NCBI GenBank assembly: GCA_004292595.1
Contig: RDXM01000110.1
Coordinates: 1 to 53,444 of the forward strand
Length of the DNA: 53,444 nucleotides
Direction of reading: 5' to 3'
From: Candidatus Kapaibacterium sp.
GTDB lineage: Bacteria > Bacteroidota > Ignavibacteria > Kapaibacteriales > UBA4661
Shown: in pieces, positions 18,530 to 28,167 of the stretch
Position numbering within the stretch: position 1 is the stretch's first letter
How the letters are laid out: each line of letters begins with the position of its first letter
Notes under the pieces: generated by a model
Told to the model about the DNA's origin: nothing
Databases searched by the model: none
Seen by the model: only the letters and a program-made list of their open reading frames with translations
Made by a program: the position numbers and the translations under genes

Positions 18530-19600
18530 ATGGCGTTAATTGATAGCATCCAACAAGCACTGGGCGACAAGGCAGATTTTTATCTGAACCACGTCTCCAA
18601 GACCATTCCGAAGGAACAACTGCATTTGCCGAGCGGCGACGTTGTTAGTTCGGTGTATTCGCATTCCGACCGCAACAACCGCGTGTTGCAAAACCTTCAT
18701 CGCCTCTTGAATACAGGGCGTTTGGCGGGAACTGGCTATACCTCGATTCTTCCTGTGGACCAAGGCATTGAGCATTCGGCAGGCGCGAGTTTTGCAAAAA
18801 ATCCAGCGTATTTCGACCCAGAAAACATCGTCAAATTGGCGATGGAAGGCGGTTGCAACGGCGTAGCTTCTACCTACGGCGTTCTTGGCATGACGGCGCG
18901 GAAGTATGCGCACAAAATTCCGTTTATTGTGAAAGTCAATCACAATGAACTTTTGACCTATCCCAACAAAGCAGACCAAATCTTGTACGGCACAATTCAG
19001 CAGTGCTACGATATGGGCGCGTCCGCCATTGGCGCGACAATTTATTTTGGCTCGGACAATAGCGCACGTCAAATCACGGAAATTGCCGAAGCATTTGCCT
19101 ACGCGCATGAATTCGGCATGGCAACGATTCTTTGGTGCTATGTTCGCAATAATGCGTTCAAATCTGACAAAGATTACCACGTTTCTGCGGATTTGACGGG
19201 ACAAGCAAACCACTTGGGCGTGACCATTCAAGCGGATATTATCAAGCAAAAACTGCCCGAAAACAACGGTGGCTACAAGGCTCTCAACATGGGCAGTTCC
19301 AGCTATGGCAAGCTCGATGAGCGTATGTACACCGAGCTTTCGAGCGACCACCCGATTGACCTTTGCCGCTACCAAGTGGCGAATTGCTACATGGGACGCA
19401 TTGGTCTCATCAATAGCGGCGGCGCGTCTGGCTCGAACGATTTCGCCGAAGCAGTTACCACCGCCGTTGTGAACAAACGCGCGGGCGGCATGGGCTTGAT
19501 TTCAGGGCGCAAGGCATTCCAACGTCCGATGGCAGAAGGCGCGAAGCTCTTGCAATCTATCCAAGATGTGTATTTGTGTAATGAAGTGACGGTTGCGTAA
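18530..19600 (+). CDS. fbaB: Class I fructose-bisphosphate aldolase, FbaB/DhnA type
   Basis: Interconverts fructose 1,6-bisphosphate with glyceraldehyde 3-phosphate and dihydroxyacetone phosphate through a Schiff-base lysine. The 356-aa product starts at 18530 behind an AAGGAG ribosome site; the frame is open 31 codons further but without family similarity. It tracks the E. coli FbaB sequence closely: [91 protein letters not shown]. The Schiff-base lysine is probably Lys239 in DIIKQK by family position. It is followed by its own terminator and is a single-gene unit or the end of the ispF-ptrB run. Confidence 0.95.
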   Translation: MALIDSIQQALGDKADFYLNHVSKTIPKEQLHLPSGDVVSSVYSHSDRNNRVLQNLHRLLNTGRLAGTGYTSILPVDQGIEHSAGASFAKNPAYFDPENIVKLAMEGGCNGVASTYGVLGMTARKYAHKIPFIVKVNHNELLTYPNKADQILYGTIQQCYDMGASAIGATIYFGSDNSARQITEIAEAFAYAHEFGMATILWCYVRNNAFKSDKDYHVSADLTGQANHLGVTIQADIIKQKLPENNGGYKALNMGSSSYGKLDERMYTELSSDHPIDLCRYQVANCYMGRIGLINSGGASGSNDFAEAVTTAVVNKRAGGMGLISGRKAFQRPMAEGAKLLQSIQDVYLCNEVTVA

Positions 19601-19618
19601 ACTCGCAATTATCACGCA

Positions 19619-19656
19619 AAAAGGCTCTTCACTGCGAGGTGGAGAGCCTTTTTTTG
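19619..19656 (+). terminator. Intrinsic terminator of fbaB
   Basis: AAGGCTCT, a loop of about 14 bases, AGAGCCTT, then a run of seven T. It starts about 20 bp after the fbaB stop codon. Confidence 0.92.
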
Positions 19657-19798
19657 TACACGACTTTTGCAAAGATGCTTTCTTCTGGGCAATGATGCGC
19701 TCTCCAATGCACACACTCCACTGTGAAAGAAAACCTATCTTTTTGCTGCTAAATCTGATGGTTTTTTTAGCGGTATTCCAAGGAAGGAGAGTAAAAAC

Positions 19799-19833
19799 AA
19801 AAAGCCCGCAAGTGCTGTACTTGCGGGCTTTTT
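19799..19833 (-). terminator. Intrinsic terminator after tRNA-Pro
   Basis: A symmetric hairpin, AGCCCGCAAGT-GCTGT-ACTTGCGGGCT, flanked by A5 and T5, so it can act in both directions. It begins five bases past the 3' end of the minus-strand tRNA gene. Confidence 0.9.
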
Positions 19834-19837
19834 CGGG

Positions 19838-19911
19838 TCGGGGTGAGAGGACTCGAACCTCCGGCCTCTACGTCCCGAACGTAGCGCTCTACCGGGCTGA
19901 GCTACACCCCG
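19838..19911 (-). tRNA. tRNA-Pro(CGG)
   Basis: Read on the minus strand it folds into a full cloverleaf. The acceptor CGGGGTG pairs with CACCCCG and the D arm is GCTC...GAGC. The anticodon stem CTACG/CGTAG carries loop TTCGGGA, so the anticodon is CGG and reads CCG proline codons. The T arm GGAGG/CCTCT holds TTCGAGT. The discriminator is A, and CCA is not encoded. Confidence 0.95.
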
Positions 19912-20078
19912 TCTTCAAGAAGAGCTTCTGAAAAAGAATCTCGACGTTTTTGAAGAACAGACTTCAAATTTACGCGCCTTTTTCGTAATTTCCAAATACT
20001 TTTTGCGGTAAAATTTCCATCACCAAGACAACAAAAGGGCAGTCAGCATGGCTCTTTCTCGTCAATTTTTTTGTAACA

Positions 20079-22343
20079 ATGACTTCATATAGTTTTAGTT
20101 TGAGTGCCTCGTGGTGGCTGCTTGCCCTCTGTGGCGTGGCGGCTCTCGCGCTTTCCGCATATGTCTATCGCCGAACAAGCCCGCCGATAGCACCTGTGCG
20201 GCGTTTCGTGCTGTTTGCTTTGCGCACAGTGGGTCTATGGATTCTCCTCTTCGCGCTTTTTGAACCCATCGTGAACGTCATTCGCGCAAGCGAGGAAGCA
20301 CCGCGCGTGGAATGGCTCATTGACAATTCCGAATCCATGAGTCTTAGCGATGCCTCACGCAATCGAAAAAGCGACCTTTCTGCCGCGCTCACCGCGCTGA
20401 ACCCTGCATCGTTCAAGGCTTCGTTGCCTGAATTGCTGTTATTCGATGATGCGTTGCAATTCGTTGAATCAAGCGCACTCCCGAGCGTTTTGGCGGATTC
20501 CGTACATTTTCGCGGACAGCTGACCAATCTCGCAAAGCCGCTCCAGAACGTGATTGAACGTGCAGACCGCACCAATACTCGTGCGGTGGTGCTTCTGAGC
20601 GATGGCGTATTTACCGCAGGAGAAAATCCGCTCTATGCCGCACAAATGCTTGGTCGCCCGATATTTGCCGTCGGCGTGGGCGATTCCACCGAGCCGCGTG
20701 ATATGGGCATTCGCTCGCTGCTCACGAATGAAGTTGGCTATGTCGATAGCGAAATGCCTATCAACGTCAATATCGTGGCTTCGGGCTATGCCGAAAGCTC
20801 GGTAAAAGTAATTTTGCGCGACAATGGTGCAATTATTGGCGAACAGACGATTGCTCTCCCGAGCAGCAACGGTGCGCCTCAGACCCGCACTGCCGCTTTT
20901 CTCTACAAACCCAAAGAAGCGGGAATGCGCACACTGCGGGCTGAACTCAAGAATCTACGCGGTGCGGAGGAAGAATTAACCTTGCAAAATAATTCCAGCG
21001 CGGAGTTTGTAAATGTGCTAAAAAATAAGCGCAAAACCATCCTCATTGCTGGACAGCTTTCGCCCGATATTTCCTTTTTGCGCTCTGGTTTGGAGGCGAA
21101 TCAAAACGTGCAATGCGCGGTCTTTGTGGAAGGAAAAAACGGTGAATTTTTGGATGATGCCACAAGCGGAAACACGCCGCAAAGCGCACCAAAGCGTGAT
21201 TTCAAAGAAGAAATTGCCAACGCCGAAGCAATTATTTTGGTGGGATTTCCCGTAACGGTAACGCCGCCAGCCCTGATTGATGCTGTGCGCAGCGAGCTTT
21301 CACGCGGCAAACCGCTTCTTTTCATTGCCTCGCAAGATATGGATTGGGTGAAATTGCAGTCGCTTGAAAACTACCTGCCTTTTTCAACAATTTCTGGCAG
21401 CAAACAAGAAATGCTCGCATTGCCCGATGTCCGCAAACAAGCCCTTGCCAGCCCAGTAATGAAGCTCTCTGGCACCGACGACGACGCTGCTTCTTGGAAC
21501 GCACTGCCGCCGCTTTTCCGCACCGAAACGCTCGTGCGCGTCAAGCCCGGCGCGGAGATTCTCGCTACGCTCAAGCTGAATAATGTTCCCTTGAATGAGC
21601 CGCTCATTGTGCAGCAAAGCATCAATAATACGAAGTCGCTGGCAATTTTGGGTTACGGCTTATATCGCTGGAAATTGCTGGGATTTGCCTCCGATGTGGC
21701 GAAAGGACGCGCTTCGGCAGATATTTTCGGAACGTTCTTTGAAAACGGCTTGCGCTGGCTCTCCACCAACGACCAAGGAAAGTTTGTTCGCATCAAAACG
21801 ACGCGCAAACGCTACGGAAGCGGCGAAAAGGTTGAATTTACGGCGCAGGTGTACGACAAAAGCTACAATCCGCTTGATGCCGCCGATGTGCGCGTTACGC
21901 TGCAAAGCCCGTCCTTGAAGGCGCAGCGCGAGGTCGTGCTGTCCGTACTGGGCGGCGGACGCTATGCCGCAACGGTCGAAGGTTTGGGGCAAGGCGAATA
22001 CAGCTTTACGGGCGTTGCGAGCCTGAATGGTCAAAAATATGGCGAGGATGCAGGACGCTTCAGCGTTGGGGAAATGACGATTGAATATCAGAATATCCGC
22101 ATGAATGCTGCCTTCTTGCGCCGGTTAGCAGAAACAACAGGCGGCAAGTTTTTCACCGCCGAAGAAGTAGCCAAAAACCCTGAAGCCCTGAAGAATGCTA
22201 TCACGCAGCATCGCGGCTTTCAAGCCCGCCCCATAACGCTGAAGAATGACATTGCGCTGTGGAATCTCGCATGGTTGCTTGCTGCGGCACTTTGTTGTTT
22301 TGCGTTGGAGTGGTTTATTCGCAAACGGAGCGGCATGGTTTGA
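20079..22343 (+). CDS. Membrane-anchored von Willebrand A-domain protein, function unknown
   Basis: A 754-aa protein with two N-terminal membrane helices (about residues 9-29 and 43-66) and one near the C-terminus (about 727-746). After the second helix comes a vWA-like fold starting VEWLIDNSESMS, the DxSxS-type metal site, and continuing to RAVVLLSDGVFTAGENPL and IFAVGVGDSTEPRDMGI. A repeated beta-domain region and a Rossmann/amidotransferase-like stretch (KTILIAGQLSPDISFLRSGLE, VRSELSRGKPLLFI) follow. The layout resembles the BatA-like vWA membrane proteins of Bacteroidota, but no batABCDE or moxR genes are adjacent. It ends 14 bp before the convergent modA. Role unknown. Confidence 0.75.
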   Translation: MTSYSFSLSASWWLLALCGVAALALSAYVYRRTSPPIAPVRRFVLFALRTVGLWILLFALFEPIVNVIRASEEAPRVEWLIDNSESMSLSDASRNRKSDLSAALTALNPASFKASLPELLLFDDALQFVESSALPSVLADSVHFRGQLTNLAKPLQNVIERADRTNTRAVVLLSDGVFTAGENPLYAAQMLGRPIFAVGVGDSTEPRDMGIRSLLTNEVGYVDSEMPINVNIVASGYAESSVKVILRDNGAIIGEQTIALPSSNGAPQTRTAAFLYKPKEAGMRTLRAELKNLRGAEEELTLQNNSSAEFVNVLKNKRKTILIAGQLSPDISFLRSGLEANQNVQCAVFVEGKNGEFLDDATSGNTPQSAPKRDFKEEIANAEAIILVGFPVTVTPPALIDAVRSELSRGKPLLFIASQDMDWVKLQSLENYLPFSTISGSKQEMLALPDVRKQALASPVMKLSGTDDDAASWNALPPLFRTETLVRVKPGAEILATLKLNNVPLNEPLIVQQSINNTKSLAILGYGLYRWKLLGFASDVAKGRASADIFGTFFENGLRWLSTNDQGKFVRIKTTRKRYGSGEKVEFTAQVYDKSYNPLDAADVRVTLQSPSLKAQREVVLSVLGGGRYAATVEGLGQGEYSFTGVASLNGQKYGEDAGRFSVGEMTIEYQNIRMNAAFLRRLAETTGGKFFTAEEVAKNPEALKNAITQHRGFQARPITLKNDIALWNLAWLLAAALCCFALEWFIRKRSGMV

Positions 22344-22357
22344 TAGGAGGGTGAAAT

Positions 22358-23161
22358 TTATGGTTTCAAAAAACCATAGCGTGTAAAAATCGTTGCGGCT
22401 TTTGGGGAACACACAAAATCAAGGAAAGAGTGCGCCAATGCCGCTTCCTTACGTGCTTTCATCACCACAGCCGCTTGGCGCAAGGGCGGTGCGAGCGTAG
22501 AGTCTAAGCGGATAATTCTGCCGCCAGAGGACTGAACCGGCGGCGCAAGCGCGAGCGAAAGTGAGATAAAACCACAGTTTGCCGCGCCCATCTGTACAAA
22601 TTGAGCGGCTTGCGCAACATTATCGGCAAACACAACGTTGCCCCAGACCCGCTTCAGAACAAGTGTATCAGCAAAAAAACGATGGAGAAATTCTTCGGCA
22701 CGTTTGCCGTAGGGAGCATGGCGAGGATTGGCAAGCGAAATACGCTGAACGCGAGGATTGGTCAAGTCTTTGGGCGATTGAATGAATGAAGAACGCGCAC
22801 TGCACCACAGCACCACAATTCCTTGCGCATATTCACGTGGTTTTGTAGTTGTCAGCCCAGCATTCGTGAGCTGTTCAGCATATTCGATATTGGCAGAGAA
22901 AAATATATCGAACGGCGCACCTGCGCGAATCTGCGCCACGAAATTCCCCGACGAACCATACACCGCCTCAATCTGCGCATTGTTACTCGTGTTGGAAGAT
23001 TGTTTGCGAAATTCCGCAATCAGTTCTGGCATCGCCCATTGCAGGTCGGAAGCAGCAGCAATGCGCAGTTTCTGGGCATTGCCGCTCGAAATACTCACCC
23101 CAAACAGCACACACACCGCCGTAACAAAGCGCGTGATGAAATATTCCGCGATATTGCTCAT
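22358..23161 (-). CDS. modA: Molybdate-type ABC substrate-binding protein
   Basis: A 267-aa periplasmic binding protein of the ModA family, which delivers molybdate or tungstate to ModBC. A signal peptide (to about residue 29, ISSGNA-Q) is followed by RIAAASDLQWAMPEL, YGSSGNFVAQIRAGAPFDIFFSAN and LANPRHAPYGKRAEEF, all in family positions, and an ending PKAATIFTRYGF. The anion is held in ModA by Ser and Ala/Val main-chain groups in the first two motifs. No modB or modC lies next to it; RMD1-like DUF155 gene is immediately upstream (8 bp gap). The orphan position means the transporter partner must be elsewhere or the protein has another use. Confidence 0.9.
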   Translation of the reverse strand: MSNIAEYFITRFVTAVCVLFGVSISSGNAQKLRIAAASDLQWAMPELIAEFRKQSSNTSNNAQIEAVYGSSGNFVAQIRAGAPFDIFFSANIEYAEQLTNAGLTTTKPREYAQGIVVLWCSARSSFIQSPKDLTNPRVQRISLANPRHAPYGKRAEEFLHRFFADTLVLKRVWGNVVFADNVAQAAQFVQMGAANCGFISLSLALAPPVQSSGGRIIRLDSTLAPPLRQAAVVMKARKEAALAHSFLDFVCSPKAATIFTRYGFLKP

Positions 23162-23169
23162 CGTAGTTT

Positions 23170-23970
23170 TTAGAGCTTATGCCGAAAGAAAATATCGTAA
23201 ACCGAAAGCAAAATCTCAACAAAAATCAAGACCACAACATACCATTCCATGCGGAGTGTACGCTGATTTTGCAAAATATCTAATTCTGTTTCGACGGTGC
23301 TGGAAATGAGATTGAGCTTGCGTTCGATACTATTATGCCGCTCAACAAGCTCGTATTCGTCCTCCAAACGCCCGAAAAGGCGCGTCAATTCTGGCATTTC
23401 CCAGAGCAGTTCGGGCTTTTCGGTGATTTCGACGCGCCCCACCATTTTGTGTTGAATGAGCAAGGTATCGCCGACGTATTGCATGAGCGTTGCTGTTTTA
23501 TCGCGCCCAAAGCGGTGCTGCTGCATCGCGAGCGCAATCGGCTCAATGGCATCAAACGCCCGCGCAATCGTGGTTTCGTAGTGTGCCATGACAACGCTTT
23601 TTGCCAAAATATCGGCGACAATCTGCAAGCGTTCAACGGTGATTTCTCGTGTTGTTACATTGCCATTTTCGACCAATTCGCGCTCGCCCAAGCGCATTTC
23701 TAGGGATTCGCTTTCGGTGCGCTCAAAGGGCTGTTGTACGAAGGCTTCGAGCTGTTTTAGCACTGTTACTTCCTCAAGAGGTTGGATATTGAACATCACC
23801 ACCACGCCATAGCGAAAGAGCGCGAGATAGCCTAGTTCTCCCGACGGAATAAGCAAAGGCGAGAGAGCCAGACGATTGGTCTGCTCCAAATTGCGCGTAT
23901 CTATGCGCTCTCCAAGATACAAAGCTCGTGCTTGGATGGTGCTGCGTTCGCCGAAAAGAGCATGGCTCAT
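23170..23970 (-). CDS. RMD1/DUF155 family membrane protein
   Basis: About 266 aa from the ATG at 23970. The frame is open 15 codons further, but that stretch is a low-complexity repeat (ISHIISHTIFYTMSH) from tandem GTG/CGAAATA-like units. The body shows the DUF155 pattern: an N-terminal beta-domain (GYLALFRYGVVVMFNI), a helical region rich in Glu/Arg (ELTRLFGRLEDEYELVERHNSIERKLNLIS), and a single C-terminal membrane helix after LRMEWYVVVLIFVEILLSVYDIFF. Yeast Rmd1/Rmd8 and bacterial members share this end; the bacterial role is unknown. It is 8 bp upstream of modA and probably in one transcript with it. Confidence 0.82.
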   Translation of the reverse strand: MSHALFGERSTIQARALYLGERIDTRNLEQTNRLALSPLLIPSGELGYLALFRYGVVVMFNIQPLEEVTVLKQLEAFVQQPFERTESESLEMRLGERELVENGNVTTREITVERLQIVADILAKSVVMAHYETTIARAFDAIEPIALAMQQHRFGRDKTATLMQYVGDTLLIQHKMVGRVEITEKPELLWEMPELTRLFGRLEDEYELVERHNSIERKLNLISSTVETELDILQNQRTLRMEWYVVVLIFVEILLSVYDIFFRHKL

Positions 23971-24481
23971 AGTGTAGAAAATAGTGTGCGAAATAATATG
24001 CGAAATAGTGCGCAAAAATCTGCAAAAGGCGTGAAGGCTCGTAAAATACGCAAGAGGAGTGAATTTTCAGAGAAGAAAGTTATCGCTCAGGCGCGGTACC
24101 GATAAGAGAAGATTCATTATTTTGCTCGAACGCAAGATTTGGTCTGGTGTTCAGGGGTATTTTCTTGTTTCTGCTCTTGGGAGCAAGATTGCTTACGAAC
24201 AAGGTATAATCTGGCTTGCAGGTGTTGGCTTTGCACAGGGCAGTGTTTGGCTTTGCAGATTTTTAATTTGTCCCGTGCGATGCAAAAATTTTTATCAAAT
24301 GCAGGAAAAATTGTATCTTAGAGGCTGTGTAGCACCGTTGGAAACGATTCGCAATGTATTTTCATGGGGTTACTCTTCGCCGTTCTTCTCTTCTGAAAGG
24401 GCGGCAAACACTGGTTTTTCACCTGTTCATCGCTCACCTAATGTGTGAAGCACTACGATGAAGCACTACGATTGAAGTATT
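23971..24481. other. Intergenic region between divergent DUF155 and PBP1A genes
   Basis: A gap of about 510 bp. The stretch 23971-24060 consists of degenerate direct repeats around GTGCGAAATA. A 129-codon plus-strand frame (24059-24448) is present but its product is cysteine- and tryptophan-rich with no protein-like pattern, so I do not call it. TTGTATCTTA at 24310 resembles the -10 region seen before the kinase at 8356-8372 (TTTGTATCTTGAA), but no matching -35 is clear. Confidence 0.4.
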
Positions 24482-26710
24482 ATGAAATTTAGCCTTTCCC
24501 AGTTTCCCTTGAAGCCTCGCCCTACCTATTTGACCATTCTTTTTGGGTTGATATTTACGATTGTTGCCAGCGCACTGTTTTCCCTGTATGTTGTTTCGCA
24601 AGGCTTGCCGTCGCTGGAAGAGCTGGAAAATCCTCGTCCAGAATTGGCAACCCGCGTTCTTTCTGCCGATGGCGAGGTGATTGACCAATTCTATCTGAAA
24701 CGCCGCACGTATATGCCCTTCGACAGCATTCCTAAGCCGTTTATTCAAGGCTTGATTGCCACTGAAGACCGTGAGTTCTACAACCACTGGGGCGTTCATG
24801 CCTTTCGCATTGTGAAAGCAACGGTAAAAATTTTCTTGCGCGGGCGTGTGCGCGAGGGAGCATCCACGCTGACGCAGCAATTAGCCCGTAATTTGTACGT
24901 GAACATCGGTTCGGAGCGGTCGCTAACGCGGAAAATTCGTGAGGCAATTACGGCGGTGCAGATTGAGCGCACGTACACGAAAAATGAGATTTTGGAATTG
25001 TACATCAATACCGTCTATTTCGGGCGCGGCGCACACGGCTTGCAAGTAGCGGCGGAGGTATATTTCAACAAAACCCCCAATCAACTGAGCGTGGAAGAAT
25101 GCGCGTTTTTGGTGGGAATTTTACAGCGTCCGAGCTTGCATGAATACTTGAAAAGCTACCAAGCCTCGCTCAATCGGCGCAATGTCGTGCTGTATTCAAT
25201 GGCAGAAGAAGGCTACATTTCGCAAGGGCAGTACAGTATTTTCAAAAAAACACCGATTGCCCTCGAAGCACCGCAAGAATTTACCCAAGACGGCACGATT
25301 GCTCCGCACTTCGTGGAAATGGTGCGTCAGGAATTGCTGAAAACCGATAATAAAGCACTCGCCAGTCTGCGCCGCTACGACCTCTTCCGCGACGGCTTGG
25401 TCATTTACACAACGCTGAATGCACGGATGCAACGCTACGCAAACCAAGCAGTGGAAGACCATTTGAAGCAGTCTCAAAAAGATTTTTCTCGTGCGTGGCA
25501 GTGGAGCAACGAAAAAACCTTGCTCAATGATATTCTCGACAAAACAATCAAAAATCGCCCCGATTACATTAGCGGCAACGAAGCCGAGCGCAGGGCGATT
25601 TTATCTGGCTTGAAGCGCAATGCAAGATATATTGATTCGGTCAAGCAAGAAGCCGAGCGGATTCAAGTCGGCTTTGCTTCGATTGAAGCAGGAACGGGCG
25701 AAATTCGCGCTCTTGTTGGCTCGTCTATTTTTGGAAAACAATCGCGCTATACCTTGAACCGCGTTACGCAAATTCACCGCCAGCCGGGTTCTTCGTTTAA
25801 GCCGTTTGTCTATGCAGCCGCGCTGGATGCAGGTCTTACGCCGTATTCATCCATTGAAAGCGGCTGGCTCTCGCACAAACTGCCCACAGGCAAAACATGG
25901 GAAGTAGAAGGCAGCAAATCTGGTGGTCCGATGTCGTTATCAACAGCACTCAAGTTTTCGGTCAATACGGTGGCGGCTCGCTTAATTACGAACTATGTTT
26001 CGCCGAATGCTGTGATAAAACTCGCCAAACGCTGCGGTATCAAATCCGAACTGATGGCAGTTCCCTCGCTCGCGCTCGGCTCGGGCGAAGTTACGCCAAT
26101 GGAGATGATTTCTGCATTCACCGTCTTTCCGAATGATGGAATGTCGGTCGAACCCTTCGCCATTGCTCGCATTGAAGACCGTTTTGGCAATGTTTTGTAC
26201 GACCACAGCAAGATAGGATTAGCCATTTCCGATGCGATGAATCCTCGCGTAGCCAAGACAATGACGGGAATGATGCGAAATGTCGTCAATAGCGGCACGG
26301 CTTCTCGTGTGCGGGCGTGGTTTCCCTACGAAGCTGCTGGCAAAACAGGCACCACCAACGACTTCGCCGATGCGTGGTTTGTTGGCTTTACGCCACAGCT
26401 TGTTGCTGGCGTGTGGACGGGCTTCGACGACCAACGGATAAAGTTTACTGGCTGGTATGGACAGGGCGGCAGCGCGGCAGCGCCCATTTGGGCGCGGTTT
26501 ATGCAAAAGGTGTACAAAGACCCTATTTTGCAATACGACTCGCGCCGCCGCTTCAAAGGCGTTGATAACGTTGGCGCAAGTAGCGGTCGCTCGTCGTCGG
26601 AGGGAAGAATGGACGAAGGCGGCACAGAATCACCTCTTGAAACCATCGCGCCCAGTGAATCTGCACCCGCGTCTGATTCAACAAAAGCACCTGCGCCGCT
26701 TCGTTTTTGA
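24482..26710 (+). CDS. mrcA: Penicillin-binding protein 1A, bifunctional peptidoglycan synthase
   Basis: A 742-aa class A PBP that polymerises lipid II and cross-links peptidoglycan on the outer face of the inner membrane. One N-terminal helix (about residues 18-40) anchors it. The GT51 glycosyltransferase has its catalytic Glu95 in IATEDREFYNHWG, then GASTLTQQLARNLY, RKIREAITAVQIERTYTKNEILELYIN and YFGRGAHGLQVAAEVYF. The transpeptidase has Ser437 and Lys440 in PGSSFKPF, SxN at 493-495 (SVN) and KTGT at 621-624. A Ser/Pro-rich tail ends the protein. No ribosome site of note. It is monocistronic and ends 12 bp from the convergent ABC permease gene. Confidence 0.95.
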   Translation: MKFSLSQFPLKPRPTYLTILFGLIFTIVASALFSLYVVSQGLPSLEELENPRPELATRVLSADGEVIDQFYLKRRTYMPFDSIPKPFIQGLIATEDREFYNHWGVHAFRIVKATVKIFLRGRVREGASTLTQQLARNLYVNIGSERSLTRKIREAITAVQIERTYTKNEILELYINTVYFGRGAHGLQVAAEVYFNKTPNQLSVEECAFLVGILQRPSLHEYLKSYQASLNRRNVVLYSMAEEGYISQGQYSIFKKTPIALEAPQEFTQDGTIAPHFVEMVRQELLKTDNKALASLRRYDLFRDGLVIYTTLNARMQRYANQAVEDHLKQSQKDFSRAWQWSNEKTLLNDILDKTIKNRPDYISGNEAERRAILSGLKRNARYIDSVKQEAERIQVGFASIEAGTGEIRALVGSSIFGKQSRYTLNRVTQIHRQPGSSFKPFVYAAALDAGLTPYSSIESGWLSHKLPTGKTWEVEGSKSGGPMSLSTALKFSVNTVAARLITNYVSPNAVIKLAKRCGIKSELMAVPSLALGSGEVTPMEMISAFTVFPNDGMSVEPFAIARIEDRFGNVLYDHSKIGLAISDAMNPRVAKTMTGMMRNVVNSGTASRVRAWFPYEAAGKTGTTNDFADAWFVGFTPQLVAGVWTGFDDQRIKFTGWYGQGGSAAAPIWARFMQKVYKDPILQYDSRRRFKGVDNVGASSGRSSSEGRMDEGGTESPLETIAPSESAPASDSTKAPAPLRF

Positions 26711-26722
26711 GAACAACAACGA

Positions 26723-27976
26723 TTATTTTTCGCGCAAAAACTCTAGTATTTCTGGCAAGGTTGGGCGTTTTCCATACACGAGAATCGCAACACGGAATAC
26801 TTTTGCGGCAAAATAAATCACGACTGCTGTGGTAAGAAGAATTGCGCCCAAACTCCCGATAATTTCGAGCGCGGGCGGCTGTTGAATAGCAATGCGCATT
26901 GCCATAATTGTTGGCGCAGTAAACGGAATAAAACTCATTACTTTGGCAATCGTGGAGTTTGGATTTTGCAGCACGACGCTGATAAGGGAAATCGGAATCA
27001 CAAGCAAAATCGTTGCGTAGGAAGTCATCTGCTGGGCTTCTTGGTCGGTGGTTGTGAGCGACCCCAAGCCCAAGAGCAATGAGGCATACAACAAATATCC
27101 ACAGAGAACAAAGATGAGGGTAATCGGCAACGGCGCAAGGATAGACAAGGGAACATCGAAGTACAGAACCATGCCGATTGCCAGCCCGCACCACACCATC
27201 GCTTGCAATATCCCGAGTCCGCTTAAACCCAGAAGTTTGCCCATCATCAGTTCAAATGGCGAACAGGAGGAAATTAGAATTTCCATGATGCGATTGTTTT
27301 TTTCCTCCACCAAACCCCGCACCAGTATTTGCCCCGTCGAGATGACGAGCATAAATAACACAAGCACCGAACCGTAGGCAACGCCAAAGGTTTGCAGAAA
27401 ACTTCCCTCGCTTGCTTCGCCAGATTTTGTTACCCGAATAGACGTGGTTTCGAGCGGTGTTGCGAGAGATTTGTACGTTTCCACGCTGATACCTTTTTCC
27501 ACTGCTCGCTGTTCTGCCAGTGATTTTTCGAGGGCGTTTTCAATCGCAGAAATATCGCGTATATTTCCAACGTTGTCGCTTCGATACTCAATGCTGTGCG
27601 TGGAATCCACATTTTTTGGCACAAGAAACAATCCCGTAAAATCACCTTTGAGAACACGCGGCGTATATTCTTTGAAAAAATCCTCGCGCTTCATAATCTC
27701 TGCATTCACCGAAACAAGCTGATAGGCGGGCTTGCCGTTATCCAAGCGATGTTTTTTTTGCAAGCGTTCTTCTGCCGCTTCGCGCAGCTTCATTGTTTCG
27801 TCGTACACAACAAATTTTTTCGTTTCGCTATCACTTCGGGAAGCGAGCAAACTTGGAACAACACCTGCTGCAATCATAATTGCAGGAGTCAGGACGAGTG
27901 AAATCAAAAAGGCTTTTGTCCGAGCTTTTTCGACAAATTCCCATTGTGCAACAGCAAAAAATTTACGGATGTCCAT
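26723..27976 (-). CDS. ABC-2 type transporter permease (NatB/YhaP-like)
   Basis: A 417-aa permease. The first membrane helix (about residues 22-42) follows the usual opening IRKFFAVAQWEFVEKARTKAFLISLVLTPAIMI. A large extracytoplasmic domain (about 43-200) precedes five or six more helices (about 205-405). The segment LVEEKNNRIMEILISSCSPFELMMGKLLGLSGLGI is the family hallmark. Such permeases normally pair with an ATPase gene in the same operon; here none adjoins it, and the ATPases at 4093 and 12598 are both far away. A family C hairpin element lies between it and the upstream barrel gene. Confidence 0.88.
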   Translation of the reverse strand: MDIRKFFAVAQWEFVEKARTKAFLISLVLTPAIMIAAGVVPSLLASRSDSETKKFVVYDETMKLREAAEERLQKKHRLDNGKPAYQLVSVNAEIMKREDFFKEYTPRVLKGDFTGLFLVPKNVDSTHSIEYRSDNVGNIRDISAIENALEKSLAEQRAVEKGISVETYKSLATPLETTSIRVTKSGEASEGSFLQTFGVAYGSVLVLFMLVISTGQILVRGLVEEKNNRIMEILISSCSPFELMMGKLLGLSGLGILQAMVWCGLAIGMVLYFDVPLSILAPLPITLIFVLCGYLLYASLLLGLGSLTTTDQEAQQMTSYATILLVIPISLISVVLQNPNSTIAKVMSFIPFTAPTIMAMRIAIQQPPALEIIGSLGAILLTTAVVIYFAAKVFRVAILVYGKRPTLPEILEFLREK

Positions 27977-28039
27977 ACTAAAAAAAAGAAAACGGTGGAA
28001 AATTGTAGTGAGAGTATCGCAATCACGAGGAGAAAGCTA

Positions 28040-28141
28040 TACTAAAAAAGGTTTGTTGCTTCAGATGTCGTCCACCTCAAAGGTGGACGACATCTCGCTT
28101 CTTCACTTTTTGATATGTAATTTTTACCCACTTTTAGTATA
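28040..28141 (-). repeat. Family C hairpin element, copy 2 (with covarying arms)
   Basis: Same element as at 8218-8320 in the opposite orientation, ending TACTAAAA/TTTTAGTA. In the hairpin the other copies read GTAGTCCACC...GGTGGACTAC, while this one reads GTCGTCCACC...GGTGGACGAC, so one base pair has changed on both sides. It lies between the ABC permease start (27976) and the barrel gene stop (28168). Confidence 0.92.
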
Positions 28142-28167
28142 TCTGCACAGCTATCTGTACACTCTTT

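Noticed and set aside
24059-24448. 129-codon frame upstream of the PBP1A gene
   Set aside because: The product has no domain-like pattern, mixed composition and no ribosome site; it reads like non-coding sequence in an intergenic region.
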